From: Candidatus Didemnitutus sp.
GTDB taxonomy: Bacteria > Verrucomicrobiota > Verrucomicrobiia > Opitutales > Opitutaceae
Length of the DNA stretch: 5,540 bases
NCBI GenBank assembly: GCA_030682505.1
Contig: JAUXOH010000032.1
Location: 1-5,540 of the forward strand
Reading direction: 5' to 3'
Shown here: one piece after another, positions 1 to 5,540 of the stretch
How positions within the stretch are numbered: the first letter of the stretch is position 1
Layout of the letters: each line of letters begins with the position of its first letter
Notes under the pieces: model-generated
The model's database searches: none
Seen by the model: only the letters and a program-made list of their open reading frames with translations
What the model was told of the DNA's origin: nothing
Position numbers and translations under genes: made by a program

Positions 1-155
1 GCCAGCTCCTCCGTCCAGTCGCTCGGACGAATGCCCGGAACGTAGCGGGAAATGACTCCCCACAACACGTCCAGCACGAGAATGGCAAACAGCGTGATCG
101 TGAACACCTCAAGGCCACGACAGATGCGATTCCAGAGATGGGCAGCGGCGGTCAT
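1..155 (-). CDS. dctQ: TRAP transporter small permease (DctQ family), N-terminal fragment
   Basis: Partial gene: it starts at the ATG at 155 and runs off the left edge after 51 full codons. I translated it directly; it begins MTAAAHLWNRICRGLEVFTI and continues through a hydrophobic helix (about residues 15-36) to an SRYVPG segment and a WTEE-L segment. A first transmembrane helix followed by a V(I/F)xRY pattern and then an aromatic/acidic 'WTEE' stretch is the usual start of DctQ proteins, the four-helix small membrane subunit of TRAP transporters that links to the large permease DctM. An in-frame TAA at 168-170 lies just upstream and the codons between are not starts, so ATG 155 is the only possible start. 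It begins 7 bases after the dctP stop, so the two are surely co-transcribed. A GAGG lies 15 bases upstream, too far to be a good ribosome site. The family call rests on 51 residues plus context. Confidence 0.85.
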   Translation of the reverse strand, partial: MTAAAHLWNRICRGLEVFTITLFAILVLDVLWGVISRYVPGIRPSDWTEEL

Positions 156-162
156 GAGCGCG

Positions 163-1188
163 TCACTTTACCTCGCTGATCCGGCGGGCGAGTTCCCCGA
201 TCCGCGTGCCTTGGAAGGACTGGAGCATCGGCGCGGTCGCGTCGGCAAAGGCCTGTTTGTCGGGATAATAAATTTTCACCCCGGCCTTTTCGACCGCCGC
301 GAGGGCTTCGGCCGTCTTTTCGTGCCACAGGGCCCGTTGGAAGGTGACCGATTCCGCCGCGGCCTGATTGACCCACGCCCGCGCTTGGGGCGAAAGCGCC
401 TCCCAGATCGGCTGGCTGAAAATCACCAGATCGGGAATGCGCGTGTGCTCATCGAGCGAGTAGTGCCGGGCGACCTCGTAATGACGGCTCGTGAAAAAGC
501 TCGGCGGGTTGTTATCCGCCCCGTCGACCATGCTCTGCTGGAGCGCCGTGTAGAGTTCGCCCCACGGGATGGGCGTGGGCCCGCCACCGAGCGTGGCGAT
601 CATGTCGCGCGCCATCTTGCTCGGGAGCACGCGCAGCTTCCGCTCCTTCACGTCCGCGGGGGTCAAAATCGGTTTGCCCACCGTGTAGAAGCTGCGGCTG
701 CCGGAATCGTAGTAACACAAACCGTGCACGCCGACGGGCTCGCCGGCGGCCAGCAACTCCCGACCGATCGGGCCATTCAGCACCTTCCAATAATGGTCGT
801 CGTCGCGAAACAAATACGGGAGTCCGAAGACGGCCATGTCCGGCACAAAGCCTTCCATCGCCGCGGCCGAGGTCTTCACCATCGCCAGTGCCCCCCGTTG
901 CACCTGCTCGATGCACTCGGGTTCCGAACCCAACTGGCCGTTGGGAAAAACCTGAATCTCCACCGCACCCCCGGAAAGTTCCGCCACCCGCTGCGCCATG
1001 TGTTCCATCGCGGCATGCACCGGATGAGACTGATCGAGCACATGGCCGAGCTTCAGGATGGTCCGGCGGGCCCCGTCGGGCGAGACCACGGCGCGGTCCT
1101 GTCGGATGACCCCGACGAAGACCGCCGCCGCCAGCAAGGCGCCCACGACCAGCCCGACGAAGAGAAATGATACTGCTTTGCGATCCAT
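163..1188 (-). CDS. dctP: TRAP transporter solute-binding protein (DctP family), probably for a uronate
   Basis: This 341-residue protein is the extracytoplasmic binding component of a TRAP (tripartite ATP-independent periplasmic) transporter, which uses ion gradients to take up organic acids. Residues 5-28 form a long hydrophobic segment (signal peptide or anchor). The mature part starts with the first strand LKLGHVLDQSHPVH (45-58), then FPNGQLGSE (81-89), as is typical of DctP. The KLRVLPS segment (184-190) contains Arg186, at the position of the conserved arginine that binds the substrate carboxylate in this family. The segment from GGGPTPIPWGELYTAL (201-216) to VDGADNNP (221-228) is the DctP signature. 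Length is normal (family about 320-345). It lies 34 bases after the GH105-GH28 gene and 7 bases before dctQ. Many DctP proteins bind uronic acids, and the neighbours (kduD, pectin hydrolases) make galacturonate, glucuronate or a short/unsaturated derivative the likely ligand; that specificity is inferred from context. Confidence 0.93.
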   Translation of the reverse strand: MDRKAVSFLFVGLVVGALLAAAVFVGVIRQDRAVVSPDGARRTILKLGHVLDQSHPVHAAMEHMAQRVAELSGGAVEIQVFPNGQLGSEPECIEQVQRGALAMVKTSAAAMEGFVPDMAVFGLPYLFRDDDHYWKVLNGPIGRELLAAGEPVGVHGLCYYDSGSRSFYTVGKPILTPADVKERKLRVLPSKMARDMIATLGGGPTPIPWGELYTALQQSMVDGADNNPPSFFTSRHYEVARHYSLDEHTRIPDLVIFSQPIWEALSPQARAWVNQAAAESVTFQRALWHEKTAEALAAVEKAGVKIYYPDKQAFADATAPMLQSFQGTRIGELARRISEVK

Positions 1189-1200
1189 GGAAAGAAAGGG
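1186..1200 (-). promoter_or_regulatory. dctP start context without Shine-Dalgarno motif
   Basis: On the coding strand the bases before the dctP ATG read CCCCTTTCTTTCC, a pyrimidine run with no AGGAG-like element within the usual 5-12 base distance. The start is nonetheless well placed: the protein begins directly with MDRK and the hydrophobic signal region. The last six bases before the ATG (CTTTCC) are identical to those before the DUF4861 gene. Confidence 0.5.
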
Positions 1201-1222
1201 GGCGGAGTGGCGCCGGGGTTGG

Positions 1223-3841
1223 CTACTTGCTCGCGGGGGGTGGCACCGAGTTCAAACCCTTCGGCACGAGCTTGGGTGCAAACACGACGTTGTCGAAGGT
1301 GATTCGACCGGCATGGGTGACCACCTCCGCGTCAGTCAGGTTGCTGAAAGTGGAGTTGCTGATCCGGATGTTGTCGATCACCGCGCCTTCGAAACCGCGG
1401 ATGAACAGCACCCGCGGGCTGGCGGAGCTGGTGATGTTGTCCAGTTGGACGTTGCGCACGATCGGTTTGAAACCGCCCTTCGCGCCTTCTTCGTAAAGCA
1501 GGTCGATCGTGAGGACCGCCTCCCCCACCCGGCCGACCCGGACGTTGCGCATGAAGACATTCTCCAAAATGCCGCCGCGCACGGCGTTGTTCTTGAACCG
1601 CAGGGCGCGGTCGAGGTCGGGGCTGTCCATCTCGCAATTCTCGACAAAGACATTGCGGATGCCGCCGGTGCATTCGGAGCCGAGCACGACGCCACCGTGC
1701 CCGTCCTTCATGATGCAGTTGCGCACGATGATGTTCTCGCTCGGCACGTTGACCCGACGCCCGTCACCGTTGCGGCCGGACTTGATCGCGATGCAATCGT
1801 CGCCGGTGTCAAACACCGTGTCCTCGATCAGCACGTCGCGGGACGACTCAGGATTGCAGCCATCGTTGTTCGGACCGTGGGTGGAGATCTTCACGCCGCG
1901 CACGGTGATGTTCTGCGACAACACCGGGTGGATCTCCCACATCGGCGAACGGAGGATGGTCACCCCCTCGATGAGGATGTTTTTGCACTGGTAGGGTTGG
2001 ATGAAATTGGGCCGCAGGAAGCTGCCCTCCCCAAAGACGCGCTCGGCCACCGGCACATTGCTTTCGCCCATCGCAATCAACTTGGTGCGGGCGGCGTATT
2101 GGGGAGAACTGGAACCGGCCGACGGGCCGGGGCCGCGGCGATTCCACGCCCACCAATTGTCCCAACCGGCACCGCCGTCGAGGGTGCCCAGGCCGGTGAT
2201 GGCGATGTTTTCCTGTCCATAGGCGTAGATGAAGGCGGAGTAGTTCATGCACTCGACGCCTTCCCAGCGGGTGAAGACGAGGGGATAGCGGGCCGGCTCG
2301 AAGAGCCAGCGGAGGGTCGCGCCCTCGGCCACGTGCAGGTTGACGTTGCTCTTGAGCGTGATGGCCACGGTCAGCCACTCGCCCGCCGGCACGACGACAC
2401 GGCCGCCGCCGGCCCGCGTGCAAGCCTCGATCGCCGCCGCCAGCGCCGCGGAGACATCGGTGCCGGGCCGGGCCCCGAAGTCGGTGATGGGAAAATCGCG
2501 ATCGGGAAACGTGGGCGCCTGGATGCGGGCCAGCACGGACTCGTAGTCGGCCCATCCGCGCGCGGAGAAAGCGGTGGCTGACTCGGTCGCAAGCAACCGC
2601 TGCATCTCAATGCCCGCGAGAATGAAGGGACCGACACCCTTGAGATCGTTGTCGATGATCGGCTCGGTCACATAGTAGTCGAAGGAGCCATCGCGCACGC
2701 GACCGGCCGAATTGGTGTAGCCCAAGCCCGCCACCTCGCAGCAGCGCGTGAGACTCACGCGCCCAGCGGCATCGGTGCGGATGAAATCCCGGATGATGCC
2801 CTCGTAGGCCTTGAGGAGCGCGGGAAGGTATTGTTCGCGCGGAAGGTAGCCGCGGTTGATCCCCTTCGCGAGGGTGTAAACAAACATCGAGGACGACGTT
2901 GCCTCGAGGTAGTTGCCTTCGCGTCCGGCCTGGTCCGTCACCTGCCACCACAGGCCGCTGGCGGGATCCTGCCAGCGCACGATGCCGTCGGCGACGCGAC
3001 GCAGCACGTCGTTGATGTGATCAACCTCGGGATGCGTCGGGGAGAAAAAATCCAGCGCATCGACGATGGACATGGCATACCAGCCGATCGCGCGGCTCCA
3101 AAAATTGGGCGAGTGCCCGGTCTCGCGATTCGCCCAGGGCTGCTCCCGCTTTTCGTCCCAAGCGTGGTAGTAGAGTCCGGTCTTCGCATCGTAGGCATGC
3201 TTGTCCATCAGGAGGATTTGCTGCGCCACCTCGTTGAACATCGCCGGCTCTTCGAAAACCTTGCCGTAATGGGCCAGTACCGGGGACGCCATGAACAAGC
3301 CGTCGAGCCACATTTGGTGCGGGTAGCGCAGCTTGTGCCAGAACCCACCGTCGCTGGTGCGCGGGTGGCGTTCCATCTGCGTGCGCAGGGTTTCGATCGC
3401 GGTCTTGAACCGCGCGTCGCGCACGCCCTGTTCCCACCGCAGCAACAACACCTTGCCGGGAGGAATCATGTCGATGTTGTAGTCCTCCATCTTGTAGGTG
3501 CGGATGGAGCCGTCAGGCCCAATGAATGATTCGACGGTCTTCGCTCCATAGTCGCCATAGACCGGATTGCCCGTGCGCTCGGAAAGTTTCAGCAGGGAGA
3601 GTCCGAAGAGTGACGTGGTGTAATCCCAACGAGCCCGGGGATTGGAGCCGCCGAAGAACATGGTGTCCCCGCGGCGGGCCATCTCGGACTCCGCCAAACG
3701 CTGTGACCATTCGAGCGGGGTTGCCCCGTGGAACGTGGGCCCGCCGACCGGCGCGGAGGTTGGCGCGGAAGCCGAAGCCAGCAGCAAGCCGACGGGGAAT
3801 AGGAGCGTGCCGACAATCAAGCGGGTCAGTGTGGTCTTCAT
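1223..3841 (-). CDS. Secreted fusion enzyme: GH105-type unsaturated uronyl hydrolase + GH28 polygalacturonase
   Basis: One uninterrupted frame of 872 residues joins two complete pectin-degrading enzymes. Residues 1-24 are a signal peptide with likely cleavage after ASA. Residues about 40-415 are a GH105 (GH88-related) (alpha/alpha)6 domain that removes 4,5-unsaturated uronic acid from the non-reducing end of lyase products: RWDY (71-74), YNIDMIPPGK (121-130, Asp124 a likely catalytic partner), PHQMWLDGLFM (174-184, Asp180 the expected general acid), NFWSRAIGWY (246-255), and the C-terminal GSFDYYVTEP and NDLKGVGPF. A short linker leads to a GH28 right-handed beta-helix (about 447-857). It starts with the typical FPITDFGARPGTD and keeps all four catalytic blocks: NND (Asp660), GDDC (Asp681, Asp682), GHGG (His715) and RFK (Arg748, Lys750). 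Both halves look active. The ATG at 3841 directly precedes the signal peptide; no clear ribosome site is seen. The gene follows the DUF4861 gene by 63 bases. Exo- versus endo-action and homogalacturonan versus rhamnogalacturonan preference cannot be decided here. Confidence 0.93.
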   Translation of the reverse strand: MKTTLTRLIVGTLLFPVGLLLASASAPTSAPVGGPTFHGATPLEWSQRLAESEMARRGDTMFFGGSNPRARWDYTTSLFGLSLLKLSERTGNPVYGDYGAKTVESFIGPDGSIRTYKMEDYNIDMIPPGKVLLLRWEQGVRDARFKTAIETLRTQMERHPRTSDGGFWHKLRYPHQMWLDGLFMASPVLAHYGKVFEEPAMFNEVAQQILLMDKHAYDAKTGLYYHAWDEKREQPWANRETGHSPNFWSRAIGWYAMSIVDALDFFSPTHPEVDHINDVLRRVADGIVRWQDPASGLWWQVTDQAGREGNYLEATSSSMFVYTLAKGINRGYLPREQYLPALLKAYEGIIRDFIRTDAAGRVSLTRCCEVAGLGYTNSAGRVRDGSFDYYVTEPIIDNDLKGVGPFILAGIEMQRLLATESATAFSARGWADYESVLARIQAPTFPDRDFPITDFGARPGTDVSAALAAAIEACTRAGGGRVVVPAGEWLTVAITLKSNVNLHVAEGATLRWLFEPARYPLVFTRWEGVECMNYSAFIYAYGQENIAITGLGTLDGGAGWDNWWAWNRRGPGPSAGSSSPQYAARTKLIAMGESNVPVAERVFGEGSFLRPNFIQPYQCKNILIEGVTILRSPMWEIHPVLSQNITVRGVKISTHGPNNDGCNPESSRDVLIEDTVFDTGDDCIAIKSGRNGDGRRVNVPSENIIVRNCIMKDGHGGVVLGSECTGGIRNVFVENCEMDSPDLDRALRFKNNAVRGGILENVFMRNVRVGRVGEAVLTIDLLYEEGAKGGFKPIVRNVQLDNITSSASPRVLFIRGFEGAVIDNIRISNSTFSNLTDAEVVTHAGRITFDNVVFAPKLVPKGLNSVPPPASK

Positions 3842-3858
3842 GGGGTGGGGAATCCGAG

Positions 3859-3872
3859 GGTGGACGGTGGAC
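3859..3872. repeat. Tandem 7-mer in the 63-base spacer before the GH105-GH28 gene
   Basis: The plus strand reads GGTGGAC twice in immediate succession (GTCCACC twice on the coding strand). The same spacer holds CCGAG three times (3854-3858, 3872-3876, 3880-3884). It is the longest gap in the window and the only one with visible internal repetition. Two copies of a 7-mer in G+C-rich DNA can arise by chance, so any regulatory role is speculative. Confidence 0.4.
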
Positions 3873-3892
3873 CGAGCGGCCGAGGAGCGGTG

Positions 3893-3914
3893 GGCGCCGG
3901 AAGCTCAGGGCGCC
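3893..3914 (-). other. Possible short G+C hairpin over the DUF4861 stop codon
   Basis: GGCGCC occurs at 3893-3898 and 3909-3914, separated by 10 bases. Because each copy is self-complementary, the two can pair as a 6-base all-G/C stem with a 10-base loop that contains the TGA stop of the DUF4861 gene. No U-run follows on the coding strand, so it is not a standard intrinsic terminator. It could mark an mRNA processing or stability element between the two genes, or be a by-product of base composition. Confidence 0.25.
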
Positions 3915-5122
3915 AGTTGGACGGAAAGAGGGAATTTCAGCCGCGCGGCGAAGGCGGCGACATAGGCGTTCCAAGCTTCCTGCGTCGTGAACTCGCCTGC
4001 CTTGGACCAGCCGCTGCCGGCATAATAGCGGAGGGGTTCACCGGAAACAGCCTTGGCGAGCACGAGGTGGTTGCGGTCGTCGGCGGCAAAGCCCGCGAAG
4101 GCGTCCGGCACGAGCAGCGCCGTGCCGAGCGCCCCGTTGGACTTCTGCATGATCCACTGCGTAAGGGTGCCCGCGGTCGCATCCGGCGTGAGCACAATCA
4201 CCGGCTCCTGTCCCTTGTCGGCGGGATTCCGGTGGAGACCGATGCCGACCGTGAGCTCCTTGGCGTTGCCGGCGACGGTGAAAGTGCTGTCGATGCGGTC
4301 GAGGTTGCTGCCAGCGTCCACCGTGAAGCGCTTGGTCTCGGCCACGAAGACCCCGTTGGCCGACCACGTGTCGTAGGTGAGTTCGAAAATCGCCCGGATC
4401 GGACCGTTGGCGATGATCTTCCAAGTCTTGTAATTGCGAGCCACGTGGAGTTGCTGGCCATCCCAGATGCCCGTGCCACCGCAACCGCGCGACGGGCCGA
4501 CGCCATACATGTCCATCCCCTCGCCCTCGTCCTGGTGGTAGTGGTCGTGGCCCTTGTTATACCAGCGGTCCACAATCGGGTAATCCACCCGCTTGCTCCA
4601 AATGTCGAGGCCACTGCTCACGAGCACCTCCTTGACGGTGCCGGGTTCGGCGGCCGCCGCGAGCGCCTGGCCATAGGTGCGATGCGCAACCTTGTCGTTT
4701 TCCCAGGCGAAATCATCGAGGCGCTCCGGAATGTAGCGGGCGAAGACCTTGCTCGGGAAAACCGGAGCGACGGTTGCCGTTTCTTCCACGGTGAAGGTGG
4801 CGGACTGTTCGCCGACGGCGAAGTCGTACTGGAAAATGAGTTCGCCATAAGCTACGCCGACACCGGTCGGATCCTTGGCGTGGGGCGCGATGTTGGTGAC
4901 TTGATAGGGCAGAACGTTGCCGGAGGCATCCTTCACGGCGATGCGCTGGAGCAGCGCCCCCGGGAGGGCCCGGTTAACCTCGGCCCACGGCACCGTGATG
5001 GTTTCGGCGGGGCGGGCGCCGGCGTAATCGTGCGTGACCGTGATCACCGCCTGCTCCGCGCCCCGGGCCAAACCGGTGCAGAGCAGCACGAGCGAGAAAA
5101 GAAGCATGCGGGTGTTCATCAT
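3905..5122 (-). CDS. Secreted DUF4861-type protein of a uronate/pectin operon
   Basis: A 405-residue exported protein resembling the DUF4861 family, which is often found in loci for pectin and other uronic-acid polysaccharides. Residues 1-22 are a signal peptide (MMNTR then a leucine-rich core, GLARGA). Recognisable blocks are ARYIPERLDDFAWENDKVAHR (starting at 128), GLDIWSKRVDYPIVDRWY (171-188), a histidine/acid cluster GHDHYHQDEGEGMD (191-204), the GVGPSRGCGGTGIW segment (207-220), and a C-terminal beta-rich half with GIGLHRNP (293-300). The HxHxH plus acidic cluster is a good candidate for an active or metal site (inference). The open frame extends 20 codons further to 5182, but that extension overlaps kduD and would bury the signal peptide, so the start is set at ATG 5122 (or the adjacent ATG 5119). 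It starts 10 bases after the kduD stop. A lipobox is not present (Leu, not Gly/Ala/Ser, before Cys15). The enzymatic role is not established from sequence; hydrolase, lyase/dehydratase and binding roles all remain possible. Confidence 0.85.
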   Translation of the reverse strand: MMNTRMLLFSLVLLCTGLARGAEQAVITVTHDYAGARPAETITVPWAEVNRALPGALLQRIAVKDASGNVLPYQVTNIAPHAKDPTGVGVAYGELIFQYDFAVGEQSATFTVEETATVAPVFPSKVFARYIPERLDDFAWENDKVAHRTYGQALAAAAEPGTVKEVLVSSGLDIWSKRVDYPIVDRWYNKGHDHYHQDEGEGMDMYGVGPSRGCGGTGIWDGQQLHVARNYKTWKIIANGPIRAIFELTYDTWSANGVFVAETKRFTVDAGSNLDRIDSTFTVAGNAKELTVGIGLHRNPADKGQEPVIVLTPDATAGTLTQWIMQKSNGALGTALLVPDAFAGFAADDRNHLVLAKAVSGEPLRYYAGSGWSKAGEFTTQEAWNAYVAAFAARLKFPLSVQLAP

Positions 5123-5132
5123 GGAAAGTATT
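5120..5132 (-). promoter_or_regulatory. DUF4861 gene start context without Shine-Dalgarno motif
   Basis: The 10-base gap between the kduD stop and the first ATG reads AATACTTTCC on the coding strand, and the bases before that in kduD also lack a purine-rich AGGAG element. Two adjacent ATG codons (5122 and 5119) are available, so the start could be either. The tight spacing suggests translational coupling to kduD. Confidence 0.5.
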
Positions 5133-5540
5133 CTAACGGGCCAGCCAACCGCCGTCGACCGCCAGCGTGTAGCCGTTGACATAGTCCGAAGCCGGGGCGG
5201 CGAGAAAAACCACCGCGCCCTTCAGGTCCTCGGGCAGGCCCCAACGGCCGGCGGGGATGCGGGCCAGGATCGAGGCGCTGCGGTCGGCGTCGGCGCGGAG
5301 CGGCGCCGTGTTGTCCGTCGCCATGTAACCCGGCGCGATGGCGTTGCAGTTGATCCCCTTCCCACCGAGTTCGCTGGCGATGAGGCGCGTGAGGCCCTGC
5401 ACAGCGCTCTTCGACGCGGTGTAGGACGGCACCCGGATCCCTCCCTGAAAGGATAGCATCGAGGCGATGTTGATGATCTTGGCCGTGCCCTGACGCGCGA
5501 GAACCTCGCGCACGAACTGCTGTCTGAGGAAGAATACCGC
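5133..5540 (-). CDS. kduD: 2-dehydro-3-deoxy-D-gluconate 5-dehydrogenase (KduD), C-terminal part
   Basis: The frame is open to the right edge, so about 118 N-terminal residues, including the Rossmann-fold glycine motif, are missing from a normal length of about 253. The visible 135 residues start AVFFLRQQFV and contain KIINIASMLSFQGG with the catalytic serine region, the SDR catalytic pair in PSYTASKS (Tyr and Lys of YxxxK), NAIAPGYMATDNT, RIPAGRWGLPEDLKG and the C-terminal SDYVNGYTLAVDGGWLAR. This series matches the KduD subgroup of short-chain dehydrogenases very closely, as I recall the E. coli protein, rather than a generic SDR. KduD works in the cytoplasm and uses NAD(H) to interconvert 2,5-diketo-3-deoxygluconate and KDG, the step after KduI in breakdown of unsaturated uronates from pectin or glycosaminoglycans. 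It is the most upstream gene seen here and sits 10 bases before the DUF4861 gene, consistent with one operon. The GTG at 5513 is internal, not the start. Confidence 0.93.
   Translation of the reverse strand, partial: AVFFLRQQFVREVLARQGTAKIINIASMLSFQGGIRVPSYTASKSAVQGLTRLIASELGGKGINCNAIAPGYMATDNTAPLRADADRSASILARIPAGRWGLPEDLKGAVVFLAAPASDYVNGYTLAVDGGWLAR

Noticed and set aside
52..1170. A 372-codon open frame on the plus strand
   Set aside because: It is antisense to dctP and dctQ, both of which have clear family motifs; composition is that of a shadow frame.
1189..1205. Purine-rich GGAAAGAAAGGGGGCGG as a ribosome binding site
   Set aside because: It is on the plus strand, where no real gene starts; on the coding strand it is a pyrimidine run.
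1058..2581. A 507-codon open frame on the plus strand
   Set aside because: It lies antisense to the GH28 and dctP genes, its translation is rich in Arg, His, Ala and Gly without recognisable domains, and it results from high G+C third-position bias in the real minus-strand genes.
2500..2600. The GH105/GH28 junction as an assembly error joining two genes
   Set aside because: The frame is continuous, there is no stop, start or signal peptide at the junction, and the linker is of normal length with codon usage like both sides.
5062..5122. Possible lipoprotein signal on the DUF4861 protein (LVLLC)
   Set aside because: The residue before the cysteine is Leu rather than Gly, Ala or Ser, and the cysteine lies inside the hydrophobic core, so ordinary signal-peptide cleavage is more likely.
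3845..5179. A 444-codon open frame on the plus strand
   Set aside because: It mirrors the DUF4861 gene almost exactly, lacks a recognisable family, and the minus-strand frame has a signal peptide and conserved blocks.
5123..5182. Upstream start giving the DUF4861 protein 20 more residues
   Set aside because: The extension overlaps the end of kduD and would place charged residues before a good signal peptide beginning MMNTR.
1..5540. tRNA, rRNA, CRISPR arrays, insertion sequences or attachment sites
   Set aside because: No cloverleaf-like segment, spaced direct repeats, transposase-like frame or terminal inverted repeats were found on reading both strands; nearly all the sequence is explained by the five genes.

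Overview
The window is high in G+C (judged by eye) and carries five genes, all on the minus strand, packed with gaps of 7, 34, 63 and 10 bases. Read in the direction of transcription (from the right edge to the left) they are: the C-terminal part of kduD, a secreted DUF4861-type protein, a secreted two-enzyme fusion (GH105/GH88-type unsaturated uronyl hydrolase followed by a GH28 polygalacturonase), a TRAP-transporter solute-binding protein (dctP), and the first 51 codons of a TRAP small permease (dctQ). The large permease dctM would be expected just beyond the left edge. No regulator, promoter or transcription terminator is visible; the operon starts and ends outside the window.

Taken together this is a pectin/uronate catabolic operon. 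The fusion protein would act outside the cytoplasmic membrane on galacturonan or rhamnogalacturonan oligosaccharides: the GH105 part removes the 4,5-unsaturated uronic acid left by pectate or rhamnogalacturonan lyases, and the GH28 part cleaves galacturonic acid linkages. The TRAP system would carry the resulting acidic sugar across the inner membrane, and KduD would reduce the ketouronate intermediate (2,5-diketo-3-deoxygluconate) to KDG in the cytoplasm. The DUF4861 protein is exported and lies between kduD and the hydrolase; its exact activity cannot be read from the sequence, but its position implies a step on uronic-acid-containing oligosaccharides.

The organism is a Gram-negative-type bacterium with exported glycan enzymes and TRAP uptake of uronates. 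The gene families, high G+C, and translation starts lacking a clear Shine-Dalgarno motif would fit a soil or gut Verrucomicrobiota member such as an Opitutaceae, but this taxonomic placement is inference from style, not from a marker gene.

The remaining sequence is short intergenic spacers. The plus strand has several long open frames, but these are antisense shadows of the high-G+C genes. No RNA genes, mobile elements, CRISPR arrays or long repeats were seen.
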